In this document: positions 24,903 through 32,940 of the stretch, piece after piece
How the letters are laid out: every line of letters begins with the position of its first letter
How positions within the stretch are numbered: position 1 is the stretch's first letter
Assembly: GCF_008086045.1 (NCBI RefSeq)
Contig: NZ_VSEY01000030.1
Coordinates: 104,792 to 168,791, forward strand
Source of the DNA: Nonomuraea sp. PA05
GTDB lineage: Bacteria; Actinomycetota; Actinomycetes; Streptosporangiales; Streptosporangiaceae
Direction: 5' to 3'
DNA length: 64,000 bases
The notes under the pieces: generated by a model
Seen by the model: only the letters and a program-made list of their open reading frames with translations
Databases searched by the model: none
Told to the model about the DNA's origin: nothing
Program-made: the position numbers and the translations under genes

Positions 24903-25739
24903 TCAGCCTTCGCCGTAACGGGCGGGCAGCACCTGCGCGGCGATGTCGTAGATCCGGTCGATCTCAGCGGTCGTCAGCGCCCGCTCCCGCTTCGTGATCC
25001 ACTTCCGGGCGCGATCGCCCTGGTAGACGTCCACGCCGCGAATGTTCATGATCTTCCACGGCACCGGCGGGCCGTAGATCGCCAGCGACGGCACGACCGC
25101 GACCTCACGGCCGAACGACTCGCTGATCAGCTCGCTGGCCTGCGTCGCCTCCCATTTGGCCTCGGTGAGGCGGGGCTTCATGTCGAACGGGCCGTGGAAC
25201 AGCTTCTTGCCCATCTGCACGCGTACGGGCAGCCGGCGGTCCCACTTCTCGGAGTCGACCGCGTACACGCCCGTCGGGCCCACCACGAGGTGGTCGATCT
25301 GGGCCTCGCTGCCCGGGATCGCCCTGGCGTGCAACGTTCGGTAGCCGCTGCGCTCAAGCCTGCGCAACTGCGCCTCCGTGCGGCGCTCGGCCACGGACGT
25401 CCGCCGCCACGCGGGCACGGACGAACTGGAGCGAGCGCGGTAGACCGCCTCGAGGATGGCCGCGATCACGCCCGCGGTCACACCCACCCGCCAGTCCTGC
25501 ACGAGGAAGCCCACCGCCAGGCCGACGACCACCGCGAGGATCACACGGTTGCGCAGGCGGCGGAAGCGGGGCTGCTGCAGCAGGCTACGCACGGACGCGC
25601 GCTCGACCGGCGCGTACGTGGAGGTGGGCGCCGAAGGCTTCGCGGCGGCGGTCTGCTCGCTTTCTGGTCGGTCGCTCACCCAGATGGGTGACGCGTTGTG
25701 ACCGTCTTCTCGCTGGTTGTCGGAGTCCACGTCACTCAC
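24903..25739 (-). CDS. NERD-domain membrane protein
   Basis: 278 aa. An acidic N-terminal 45 residues precede one or two membrane helices at about 65-95 (RNRVILAVVVGLAVGFLVQ and GVTAGVIAAILEAVY). The nuclease-related NERD domain spans about 118-225, with AERRTEAQLRRLERSGYRTL, GSEAQIDHLVVGPTGVYAVD and SEKWDRR giving the conserved E, D-H and D-x-K-like positions. The cytosolic placement after the helices matches other NERD proteins. Whether it cuts nucleic acid is unknown. GTG start at 25739. It converges on the receptor-like gene. Confidence 0.85.
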   Translation of the reverse strand: MSDVDSDNQREDGHNASPIWVSDRPESEQTAAAKPSAPTSTYAPVERASVRSLLQQPRFRRLRNRVILAVVVGLAVGFLVQDWRVGVTAGVIAAILEAVYRARSSSSVPAWRRTSVAERRTEAQLRRLERSGYRTLHARAIPGSEAQIDHLVVGPTGVYAVDSEKWDRRLPVRVQMGKKLFHGPFDMKPRLTEAKWEATQASELISESFGREVAVVPSLAIYGPPVPWKIMNIRGVDVYQGDRARKWITKRERALTTAEIDRIYDIAAQVLPARYGEG

Positions 25740-25943
25740 CGTAGCCCGGAGATTCGATCGATTCCTAGTGTTGCCGTGTCCATAGTTTTATGGCCCAGCT
25801 CATCGTGTTCCACGCATGTTTTCGGGGTATGTCTATTGTTCTTCTCTAGAGAACCCCCGCTCGGTAAAAGATCTTAACCCTGGGAGAGGACCACCCCGAC
25901 GACGGGTCTGGTCGAGCCCGCTGACGAGGTTTACGGTCTTGGT

Positions 25944-26234
25944 GTGAACAGCGCGGCGGAGATTCTGCTCTTCCTCATCGGCGTGTCCATGGGGCTGTTC
26001 GTACTGATCACCCTGCTCGTCATGGTGCCGGTACGCGGTGCGCAGCGCCGCATCGAAGCCGGCCCCGTGTGGCTGGGAGGCCCTTCCCGGAGCGAGCGTG
26101 GGGTGAGCACGTCCGGCCTCGTACTGGCCGACAGGGTGGCGGCGTGGGCGGAGGTGCCCGAGGACGACTGGGTGACCGCCGCCGAGACCGCTGAGCCCGG
26201 CAGACGCGTCGGCGGCGCCTCGGCGGGATGGTGA
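25944..26234 (+). CDS. Small membrane protein upstream of DUF5130 gene
   Basis: 96 aa with one hydrophobic helix at about 6-29 (EILLFLIGVSMGLFVLITLLV) and a soluble tail ending EDDWVTAAETAEPGRRVGG. No family recognised. GTG start with GGTCTTGGT upstream is weak. It is 52 bases ahead of the DUF5130 gene, and the two are likely an operon; this pairing is common in actinobacteria. The end of the gene and the gap after it contain an imperfect duplication, GGCGGGATGGTGAGG then GGCGGATGGTGAGG. Confidence 0.7.
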   Translation: MNSAAEILLFLIGVSMGLFVLITLLVMVPVRGAQRRIEAGPVWLGGPSRSERGVSTSGLVLADRVAAWAEVPEDDWVTAAETAEPGRRVGGASAGW

Positions 26235-26286
26235 GGCGCCGCATGAACCTCGGCGGGACCGGTTTCGGCGGATGGTGAGGTGACCC

Positions 26287-26649
26287 ATGAAAGGACTGAC
26301 CGCCGCCCAGGGCGACGACGTCCGTAAGGCCCTGCACACCGCGGAGCGGCGCAGCGGGCTGCGGTTCGGCGTGTTCCTCGGCGATCCCGTGGGCGGGCGG
26401 CGGCACTTCGCCGAGCGCCTGCACGCCGCCCTCGGCGTGGATGCCGACGACGCCGTGGTGGTGTTCGTGGATCCGCGGGGGCGGGCGCTGGAGATCGTCA
26501 CGGGCGAGAACGCTCGCCGTCGGCTCAGCGACGGGGCTTGCCGGATGACGGCCATGTCCATGGCCACGGCGTTCAGCGCGGGCGATCTGATCGGCGGGTT
26601 GCTGTACGGGATCGGCGCGCTCGGCGAACAGGCCACCGCCCGCCGCTGA
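26287..26649 (+). CDS. DUF5130 (TPM-like) protein
   Basis: 120 aa. Wording AERRSGLRFGVFLGDP, ALGVDADDAVVVFVDPRGRALEIVTG and FSAGDLIGGLLYGIGALG fits the actinobacterial DUF5130 family, related in fold to TPM domains. Such proteins are soluble or weakly membrane-attached and of unknown function; TPM relatives act in membrane-protein turnover. GGTGAGGTGACCC precedes the ATG. Probably co-transcribed with the small membrane protein before it. Confidence 0.82.
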   Translation: MKGLTAAQGDDVRKALHTAERRSGLRFGVFLGDPVGGRRHFAERLHAALGVDADDAVVVFVDPRGRALEIVTGENARRRLSDGACRMTAMSMATAFSAGDLIGGLLYGIGALGEQATARR

Positions 26650-26676
26650 CGCCGCCGCTGACGCCGCGGCGGCGTC
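26648..26676. terminator. Hairpin between convergent genes
   Basis: GACGCCGCC pairs with GGCGGCGTC over an 11-base loop. It starts at the DUF5130 stop codon and faces the end of the 317-aa gene, so it could serve both. No T tract. Confidence 0.5.
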
Positions 26677-26697
26677 ACGGGTGACGTTCGAGCAGGG

Positions 26698-27651
26698 TCA
26701 CGGGTGGCGTTCGAGCAGGGTCACGATGTGCTCGCTGACCCCGTGCAGCAGCGTCGCCGGCTCGATGGCGGCGTCGGCGATGGCCGAGAAGAGCGACGGC
26801 AGCCCCGGGAGCGGAAACCCGTCGTCCTTCAGCGCCGCCGTGCCGATCGGGTTCTTGTCGAGCACCGCCCGGCTGCGCTCCCACGCGTCGAGCACCTCCT
26901 CGGGCGACGGCACCCCGAACCCGTGCCCCACCGGCGCCGCGTGCCTGAGCCGCACGAGCGGGGTCTCGGCGAACGCGAGCGCCGTACGGGCCCGCGACTG
27001 CAGGTCGGCGCGCGGCTCCGGATCGATCCAGGCCATGGACGTGCAGGGGTTGCGGCAGGTGGCCACGCACACGCCGATCGCCCCGGCCACCTGGCTGTGC
27101 TGGCGGTCGAAGTAGGCGCGCCAGCCCTCGGCGGGCTCGGTCGAGACCCGCAGGGTCCGGTTGGTGGCGGACTGCTCGGACTTGGTGTGGTCGCACTCCC
27201 GGTCGCCGATCACGCCGAACCGGCTCCCCGCCGCGCTCAGCCCCACCGGCCACCTGGCCGGATCGCCGGCGTGGCCGAGCTGCGGCTCGAAGGCGAGCAG
27301 TGGCAGGTACTCGCTGGCGATGTGCACGGCGGCGATCATGGGGCTCAGCTCGCGCCGGTGCCACCGTACGGCGATGACCTCGAGCAGCAGCCCGTACGCG
27401 GGCCGCAGCGACTCCAGCGCTCCCCGTGGCTGCTCGCGCGGGGTTTGCGGCATGTGGCAGGCCCTGGCGCGTCGTCGCAGGTCGGCGGGTACGACCCGGG
27501 CCTCGGCCGCGAAGTCCTCGGCGTCGAGCGAGAGCAGCCGGTGCCCGAACTCGCACACCTCCGCGATCTCGGCGGCGGGCGCGAGCGCGCCGAGGTCGGC
27601 GAAGGCGTAACGGCGGGCTAGGGCGACGAGCAGGTCACGAGTCGAGTCCAC
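26698..27651 (-). CDS. Conserved-looking 317-aa protein of unknown function
   Basis: I do not recognise the family. It is soluble, mainly helical, and contains a block with Cys/His/Trp residues (IGVCVATCRNPCTSMAWID, about 192-210) in addition to GDRECDHTKSE near 148. The C-terminal VTLLERHP and stop lie in a 23-bp tandem duplication (26675-26720), which leaves a second, out-of-frame copy of the gene end downstream. GTG start at 27651. Coding bias is good across the length. The upstream region is filled by a 62-bp tandem repeat. Confidence 0.6.
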   Translation of the reverse strand: MDSTRDLLVALARRYAFADLGALAPAAEIAEVCEFGHRLLSLDAEDFAAEARVVPADLRRRARACHMPQTPREQPRGALESLRPAYGLLLEVIAVRWHRRELSPMIAAVHIASEYLPLLAFEPQLGHAGDPARWPVGLSAAGSRFGVIGDRECDHTKSEQSATNRTLRVSTEPAEGWRAYFDRQHSQVAGAIGVCVATCRNPCTSMAWIDPEPRADLQSRARTALAFAETPLVRLRHAAPVGHGFGVPSPEEVLDAWERSRAVLDKNPIGTAALKDDGFPLPGLPSLFSAIADAAIEPATLLHGVSEHIVTLLERHP

Positions 27652-27810
27652 GCGATGACTTTCTCACGATCAGGCAGGGATTACGGACATGAGGCCCATG
27701 GGTGTCGCCGCCAGGCCCGCCCTCAGGGTGGCGGCTCCGGCCAGGGTACGTCGCGATCGCGGGCGGGCGGGGCGGCGGACGGCGGACGGAGAAGGAGCGG
27801 GCCGGAGGGG

Positions 27811-27990
27811 GCGGAGACGAACAACGCCGGAGCCGGCCGGAGGTGGGCGGAGAGGGCGACGCCGGAGGGCGGGCGGAGACGGGCGACGCCGGAGTCGGGC
27901 GGAGGTGGGCGGAGAGGGCGACGCAGGAGGACTGGCGGAGACGGGCGACGCCGGGGCGGTCGGGAGGGTGGGCGCAGGGGGAGCGTGGGC
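27811..27990. repeat. 62-bp tandem repeat, about 2.8 copies
   Basis: Copies begin at 27811, 27873 and 27935 with GCGGAGACG, spaced exactly 62 bases, and share GCGACGCCGGAG and GGTGGGCGGAGAGGGCGACG. The plus strand is almost all purine with C only at regular places. It occupies most of the 391-base gap between the kinase and the 317-aa gene. Frames running through it have no ribosome site and I see no gene there. Confidence 0.8.
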
Positions 27991-28042
27991 GGGCCAAGTG
28001 CTCACGGGCGGGATGCGACGCCGCCCACGGCAGGGTGGGTGG

Positions 28043-29509
28043 TCACGGACAGGGGGCGCGGATGCACTGGATCTCGCCCGGCTGACTGGTGATCGTAGGC
28101 TCGACCGTCGGCTCCTCGGGCCCCGGCGTGGTCGGCTCCTCCGTGGGCTCCTCCGGCTCGGACGTCGTAGGCGTCGCCGAGGGGCTCTCCGTCGGCGGGC
28201 TGGACGTGGTGACCGTCGGGCTGGGGGAGGGCTCGCCCGTGGGGCGGGTCGCCCGTGGGCTGGGCTGGCGCTTGCTCGGCTGCACCGTGTGCTTCCTGCC
28301 GCCGGTGGCCGACGGAGTGGTGGGCAGGAGGTCGGCCGGGCTGCTGACGCTGACGGGCGGGACGGGCGTCTCGCCGCGGGACGCCTGCTCGACGGGCCGC
28401 AACCAGACGAACCCGGCGACGGCGGCCGACACGAGCACCGCGGCCAACATGGTGATCACCGCCTGCACCGTCCGGCGCCGCCGCCTCGACGGTGACCCGA
28501 CGGGCTTGGTCGCCGTGACGGGCGTTCCCCCTGTGCCAGGCGTCCCCTGCGAGCCGGACGCGCCCCCACCCGTGCCCGCAGCCGCGAAGCCGTCCGCGGG
28601 ACCGCTCACAGCGCCACCGGCCATAGCACCGATCGAGGCTGACGGATCGGTGGCGGCTGACGGGTCGTAGGCGCCGGCCGCGGGCGAGGTCAGCGCGGCA
28701 CGCGCCGCCTCGGCCATCTGCGGCGCGGTCTGCCACCGCCCCTCGGGCGCCTTCTCCAGCGCCCGCTCCACCACCTGCCGCACGCCTGCGGGAATGTCGT
28801 CGGGCAGCCGCGGTGCAGGAGCGTTGAGGTGCTTGAAGATGATCTGAATGGGCGTGTCGCCCTGGAACGGCAGGTGCCCGCTCAGGCACTCGTAGGCCAC
28901 GACCCCCAGCGCGTACAGGTCGACCGCGGGCGTCACCTCGTTGGAGGTGGCCATCTCGGGAGCGCAGTAGCCGGCCGAGCAGAGCATCGTCCCGGTGGCG
29001 GTGAGCTGGCCGGCGGAGGCGGAGTGGGCGATGCCGAAGTCGGTGAGCACGACGCTGCCGTCCGGCTTGACCATGAGGTTGGCCGGTTTGACGTCGCGGT
29101 GCACGATGCCCTGCGCGTGCGCGGCGGTGAGCGCGTCGGCGACCTCGGCGACCAGCTTCATGGTGGCGGCGACGCCGAGCGGCCCGCCCCGCCGCAGGGC
29201 GCGGTCGAGCGACTCGCCCTGGATGTGCTCCATGACCAGGAAGCTCACCCGGCGCCCGTCGACGTCGCTGATGCCGTAGTCGTAGACGTCGACGACGCCG
29301 GGGTGGGTGAGCGTGGCCATGGCTCTGGCCTCGTTCTGGAAGCGCTGGGCGAACGTCGGGTCCTCGCTGAGCGCGGGCATCAGCACCTTGACCGCCACCG
29401 TGCGCCCGAGGACCGTGTCGTCGGCACGCCACACCTCGCCCATGCCCCCGCCACCGATGCGGGTGCCGAGCACGTAGCGTTCGTTGAGGGAGGACCCCGG
29501 GCCTAGCAC
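28043..29509 (-). CDS. Membrane-anchored Ser/Thr protein kinase
   Basis: 488 aa, Hanks-type kinase. The cytosolic kinase domain covers 12-270: glycine loop IGGGGMGEVW (18-27), Lys41 in VAVKVL, catalytic HRDVKPAN at 137-144, DFG at 157-159 and APEM. A basic RRRRR stretch then leads into a membrane helix (AVITMLAAVLVSAAVAGFVWL, about 350-370). The external part is not PASTA but a Pro/Ser/Thr/Glu-rich stalk ending with two Cys (QCIRAPCP). The stalk may be glycosylated or act as a wall-spanning spacer. The likely counter-enzyme class, a PP2C phosphatase, is at 38 kb but not linked. GTG start 29509. Confidence 0.93.
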   Translation of the reverse strand: MLGPGSSLNERYVLGTRIGGGGMGEVWRADDTVLGRTVAVKVLMPALSEDPTFAQRFQNEARAMATLTHPGVVDVYDYGISDVDGRRVSFLVMEHIQGESLDRALRRGGPLGVAATMKLVAEVADALTAAHAQGIVHRDVKPANLMVKPDGSVVLTDFGIAHSASAGQLTATGTMLCSAGYCAPEMATSNEVTPAVDLYALGVVAYECLSGHLPFQGDTPIQIIFKHLNAPAPRLPDDIPAGVRQVVERALEKAPEGRWQTAPQMAEAARAALTSPAAGAYDPSAATDPSASIGAMAGGAVSGPADGFAAAGTGGGASGSQGTPGTGGTPVTATKPVGSPSRRRRRTVQAVITMLAAVLVSAAVAGFVWLRPVEQASRGETPVPPVSVSSPADLLPTTPSATGGRKHTVQPSKRQPSPRATRPTGEPSPSPTVTTSSPPTESPSATPTTSEPEEPTEEPTTPGPEEPTVEPTITSQPGEIQCIRAPCP

Positions 29510-29597
29510 GTTTCGAGGCTAACACCGCGCCCTGGATGCCAGCGTCAACTCGGCGTAGCCGGCCCGTGCCTGTCAGGGGCGTGGGCCGGCCGGGGCG

Positions 29598-32135
29598 TCA
29601 CGCGGACGCGGCGTCCTTCTCCCTGTTGCGCAGGGCGCGGCGGACGCCGTCGGCGCCTTCGAGGATGAGCCGGCGCAGCGCCTGCGGCGGCTGCGCGGCG
29701 GACAGGAAGTCGTGCGCCGACCGCACCGTGGTGGGCTCGATGAGCAGCGCGGGGAAGCACCCGACGGCGAACGTCGAGGCCTGGTCGAACGTCCACTCCT
29801 GGTAGATCCGCCCGACTTCGGCGAAGTACCTCTCCCGGTACGGCCCCATCAGCTCGGGGTGGCGCGGGTCCTGGAAGCCGCCGATCGTGGCGCGGGCGAT
29901 GTGGTTGGCCAGCGTGCCGCTCACGATCCGCGTCCAGGCCGCCTCCTTGGCCTCGGCGGTCGGGATCGCGGCCCGGCACTGCGCGGCCGAGCGCTCACCC
30001 GTGGCCGTAGGGTCCCGCTCCAGCTCGGCCTCGATGTCGGCCTCGCCGAGCCGGCCGCCGGAGACGAGCGCCTGCACGAGGGTCCAGCGCAGGTCGGCGT
30101 CCACGGTGACGCCCTCGGGCACCGCCGTGCCGTCGAGCACGCCCTGCAGCAGGCTCAGCTCCTCCTCGGACGTGGCGACGGCCGCGTACGCCTGGAGGAA
30201 GGAGAGCTGCTGGTCGGAGCCGGGCTCGGCGGAGTCGAGCAGCGTGCGCAGCTCGGTGGCCAGCAGGGACAGGCCTTCGGCCCGCCAGGCCGGGTCGGCG
30301 TACTGCTGCGCGGCCAGGCGGGCCTGCCGCAGCACGGTCTGCAGGACGGTGATGTCGCTGACGGTGGCCACGCCGGAGATGACCAGCTTGACGTAGTCGC
30401 GGGTGGACATCTCGCCGTCGCGGGTCATGTCCCAGGCGGCGGTCCAGCACAGGGCGCGCGGCAGGGACTCGGTGAACGCGGTGATGCCGCCGTCGACGAG
30501 CGTCCGCAGGGAGTCGGCGTCGAGGCGGATCTTGGCGTAGGTGAGGTCGTCGTCGTTGAGCAGCACCAGGTCGGGCTGCTCCTCGCCGATGAGCCGGCTG
30601 ACGCTGGTGCGGGCGCCGACCACGTCCAGCTCCACCCGCTTGGTACGGGTCAGCTTGCCGCCGGCCAGCGAGTACAGGCCGATCGCGATCCGGTGGGAGC
30701 GCAGCGTGGGGTGCTCGACCGGCGCTTCCTGCAGCACGTCGAAGCTGGTGAACCGGCCGCCGGACACCTCGAACTCGGGGCGCAGCGTGTTGACCCAGGA
30801 GGTCTCCAGCCACTCCTTCGACCAGGACGACAGGTCGCGGCCCGAGGTCCGCTCCAGGGCGTTGAGCAGGTCTTCGAGCTCGGTGTTGCCCCAGGCGTGG
30901 GCGGCGAAGTAGTCGCGTACGCCCGCCAGGAAGTTGTCGAGGCCGACGTAGGCCACGAGCTGCTTGAGCACCGAGGCGCCCTTGGCGTACGTGATGCCGT
31001 CGAAGTTGACCTCGACCGCCTGCATGTCGGGGATGTCGGCGGCGATGGGGTGGGTGGAGGGGAGCTGGTCCTGGCGGTAGGCCCAGGACTTCTCCACGTT
31101 CGCGAACGTGGTCCACGCCTTGTTCCACCGGGTGGACTCGGCCTGGGCGAGCACGGACATGTAGGTGGCGAACGACTCGTTCAGCCACAGGTCGTCCCAC
31201 CAGCGCATGGTGACGAGGTCGCCGAACCACATGTGCGCCATCTCGTGCAGGATCGTCTCGGCGCGCCGCTCGACGACGGCGTCGGTGACACGGGAGCGGA
31301 AGACGTAGTCCTCCAGGAAGGTCACGCAGCCCGCGTTCTCCATCGCGCCGGCGTTGAACTCGGGCACGAAGAGCTGGTCGTACTTGCCGAACGGGTAGCG
31401 CACGCCGAACACGCGGTGGAAGAAGTCGAAACCCTGGCGGGTGACTTCGAGGATGTTGTCGGCGTCGAGGTGCTCGGCCAGCGAGGACCGGCAGTAGACG
31501 CCGAGCGGGATGCCGTCGTGCTCGGAGGTCACCTTGTGGTAATGACCTGCTACCAGCGCGGTGATGTAAGTGGAGATGACCGGTGTGGTGGCGAACTCCC
31601 ACCGCCTGGCGGCCCGCTCGGCCACCTCCTCGATGCTGTCGGCGGCGGAGTTGGAGACCACCTCCCAGTCGGCCGGGGCCAGCACGGTGAGCTGGAACGT
31701 GGCCTTGAGGTCGGGCTGGTCGAAGCAGGCATACATGCGGTGCGCGTCGGCCGTCTCGAACTGGCTGTGCAGGTAGACCTTCTGGTCCACGGGGTCGACG
31801 AAGCGGTGCAGGCCCTCGCCGGTGCGCATGTAGGTGCAGTCGGCGTCCACGACCAGTTCGTTGGACGCGGCGAGCGAGGTGAGCGGGAAGCGCCCCTTGT
31901 CGGCGTCGTAGGCCGACACGTCGAGGTCGGCGCCGTTGAGCGTGACCCTGCGGAGATTGGCGCCGTGGAGGTCGACGAAGGTGGACGCCCCCGGGGTGGT
32001 GCTGGTGAAGCGGACCTTGGTGACGCTGTCGAAGCGCTCCTCTCCCTCTGTCAGGTCGAGTGCGACCTCGTACGACTCGACCTTCAACAGCCGGGCGCGC
32101 TCACGAGCCTCGTCCCGGGTCAGGTTGCCTGCCAA
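29598..32135 (-). CDS. pepN: Aminopeptidase N
   Basis: Zinc M1 metallo-aminopeptidase, cytosolic, 845 aa, removing N-terminal residues from peptides. The active site is HEMAH at 297-301 with the third zinc ligand Glu320 (WLNESFATY) and the exopeptidase motif GAMENAG upstream. Length and the C-terminal ERAP1-like helical half match actinobacterial PepN. The start is TTG at 32135: AAGGAG lies 6 bases before it and protein homology begins there, whereas the ATG at 32183 would add 16 unlike residues. Divergent from the nitroreductase-like gene with 89 bases between. Confidence 0.94.
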   Translation of the reverse strand: MAGNLTRDEARERARLLKVESYEVALDLTEGEERFDSVTKVRFTSTTPGASTFVDLHGANLRRVTLNGADLDVSAYDADKGRFPLTSLAASNELVVDADCTYMRTGEGLHRFVDPVDQKVYLHSQFETADAHRMYACFDQPDLKATFQLTVLAPADWEVVSNSAADSIEEVAERAARRWEFATTPVISTYITALVAGHYHKVTSEHDGIPLGVYCRSSLAEHLDADNILEVTRQGFDFFHRVFGVRYPFGKYDQLFVPEFNAGAMENAGCVTFLEDYVFRSRVTDAVVERRAETILHEMAHMWFGDLVTMRWWDDLWLNESFATYMSVLAQAESTRWNKAWTTFANVEKSWAYRQDQLPSTHPIAADIPDMQAVEVNFDGITYAKGASVLKQLVAYVGLDNFLAGVRDYFAAHAWGNTELEDLLNALERTSGRDLSSWSKEWLETSWVNTLRPEFEVSGGRFTSFDVLQEAPVEHPTLRSHRIAIGLYSLAGGKLTRTKRVELDVVGARTSVSRLIGEEQPDLVLLNDDDLTYAKIRLDADSLRTLVDGGITAFTESLPRALCWTAAWDMTRDGEMSTRDYVKLVISGVATVSDITVLQTVLRQARLAAQQYADPAWRAEGLSLLATELRTLLDSAEPGSDQQLSFLQAYAAVATSEEELSLLQGVLDGTAVPEGVTVDADLRWTLVQALVSGGRLGEADIEAELERDPTATGERSAAQCRAAIPTAEAKEAAWTRIVSGTLANHIARATIGGFQDPRHPELMGPYRERYFAEVGRIYQEWTFDQASTFAVGCFPALLIEPTTVRSAHDFLSAAQPPQALRRLILEGADGVRRALRNREKDAASA

Positions 32136-32224
32136 GTTGCGCTCCTTTTCACCACTTCGTCGGGGTTGTCCGTATCCTGCCATGCCGGGAATAGGACCCG
32201 AACCACCTCAGGTTACGGGCAGAC

Positions 32225-32842
32225 ATGACTGAGAAGATTCCCGTGGACCTGTGGTTCGACCCCTCCTGTCCATTCGCGTGGGTGACCTCGCGCTGGCTCC
32301 TGGAGGTGGAGAAGGTCCGCCCCATCGAGCCGCGCTGGCGCATGATGTCGCTGTACTTCCTCAACCAGGAGAAGGACGTCCCCGCCGACTACCTCGAGCG
32401 GGCCGCCAAGGCCATGGGGGCCATCAGGACCGTCGCCGCGGCCGCCGCCAAGCACGGCGAGCAGGTCATCGGCCCGCTCTACACCGGGCTCGGCACCCGC
32501 CTGCACAACCAGGGCATCAAGGACCCCGAGCGCCGCCGCGAGGTCATCGAGGGCGCGCTCGACGACGCCGGCCTGGAGCGCGGCCTCGCCGACGCCATGA
32601 ACTCCGAGGAGTACGACGACGTCATCCGCGCCTCCCACGACGAAGGCATCGGCCTCGTCGGCCAGGAGGTCGGCACCCCGATCATCCGCGTAGGGGAGAA
32701 CGCCTTCTTCGGCCCCGTCATCACCAAGATCCTCCGCGGCGAGGACGCGGGCAAGCTCTGGGACGGCGTGCTCATGGTCACCCAGTACGACGACTTCTTC
32801 GAGCTGAAGCGCACCCGCACCAAGCGCCCCCAGTTCGACTGA
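32225..32842 (+). CDS. DsbA-like mycothiol-dependent nitroreductase family protein
   Basis: 205 aa, thioredoxin fold with a helical insert, closely resembling mycobacterial Rv2466c: it opens VDLWFDPSCPFAWVTSRWLL and ends FFELKRTRTKRPQFD. The redox motif reads C15-P-F-A18; the resolving Cys of the CPWC form is replaced by Ala, leaving one active Cys that would pair with mycothiol. Members act on electrophiles under oxidative stress. VGQEVGTPIIRVGENAFFGPV supplies the cis-Pro loop (TP). Ribosome site is weak; ATG 32225. Confidence 0.88.
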   Translation: MTEKIPVDLWFDPSCPFAWVTSRWLLEVEKVRPIEPRWRMMSLYFLNQEKDVPADYLERAAKAMGAIRTVAAAAAKHGEQVIGPLYTGLGTRLHNQGIKDPERRREVIEGALDDAGLERGLADAMNSEEYDDVIRASHDEGIGLVGQEVGTPIIRVGENAFFGPVITKILRGEDAGKLWDGVLMVTQYDDFFELKRTRTKRPQFD

Positions 32843-32940
32843 TATGGCGGTGCAGAAAAGCAGGTGACGGTGGAAAGGGCTTATCCCTCGGTCAGGATGA
32901 GCCCTCGCCATGTGGCGCGGGTCACTGTAAGGATGGGCCC

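Noticed and set aside
29712..32228. 838-codon frame antisense to pepN
   Set aside because: Antisense to an intact M1 peptidase; composition is typical of shadow frames.
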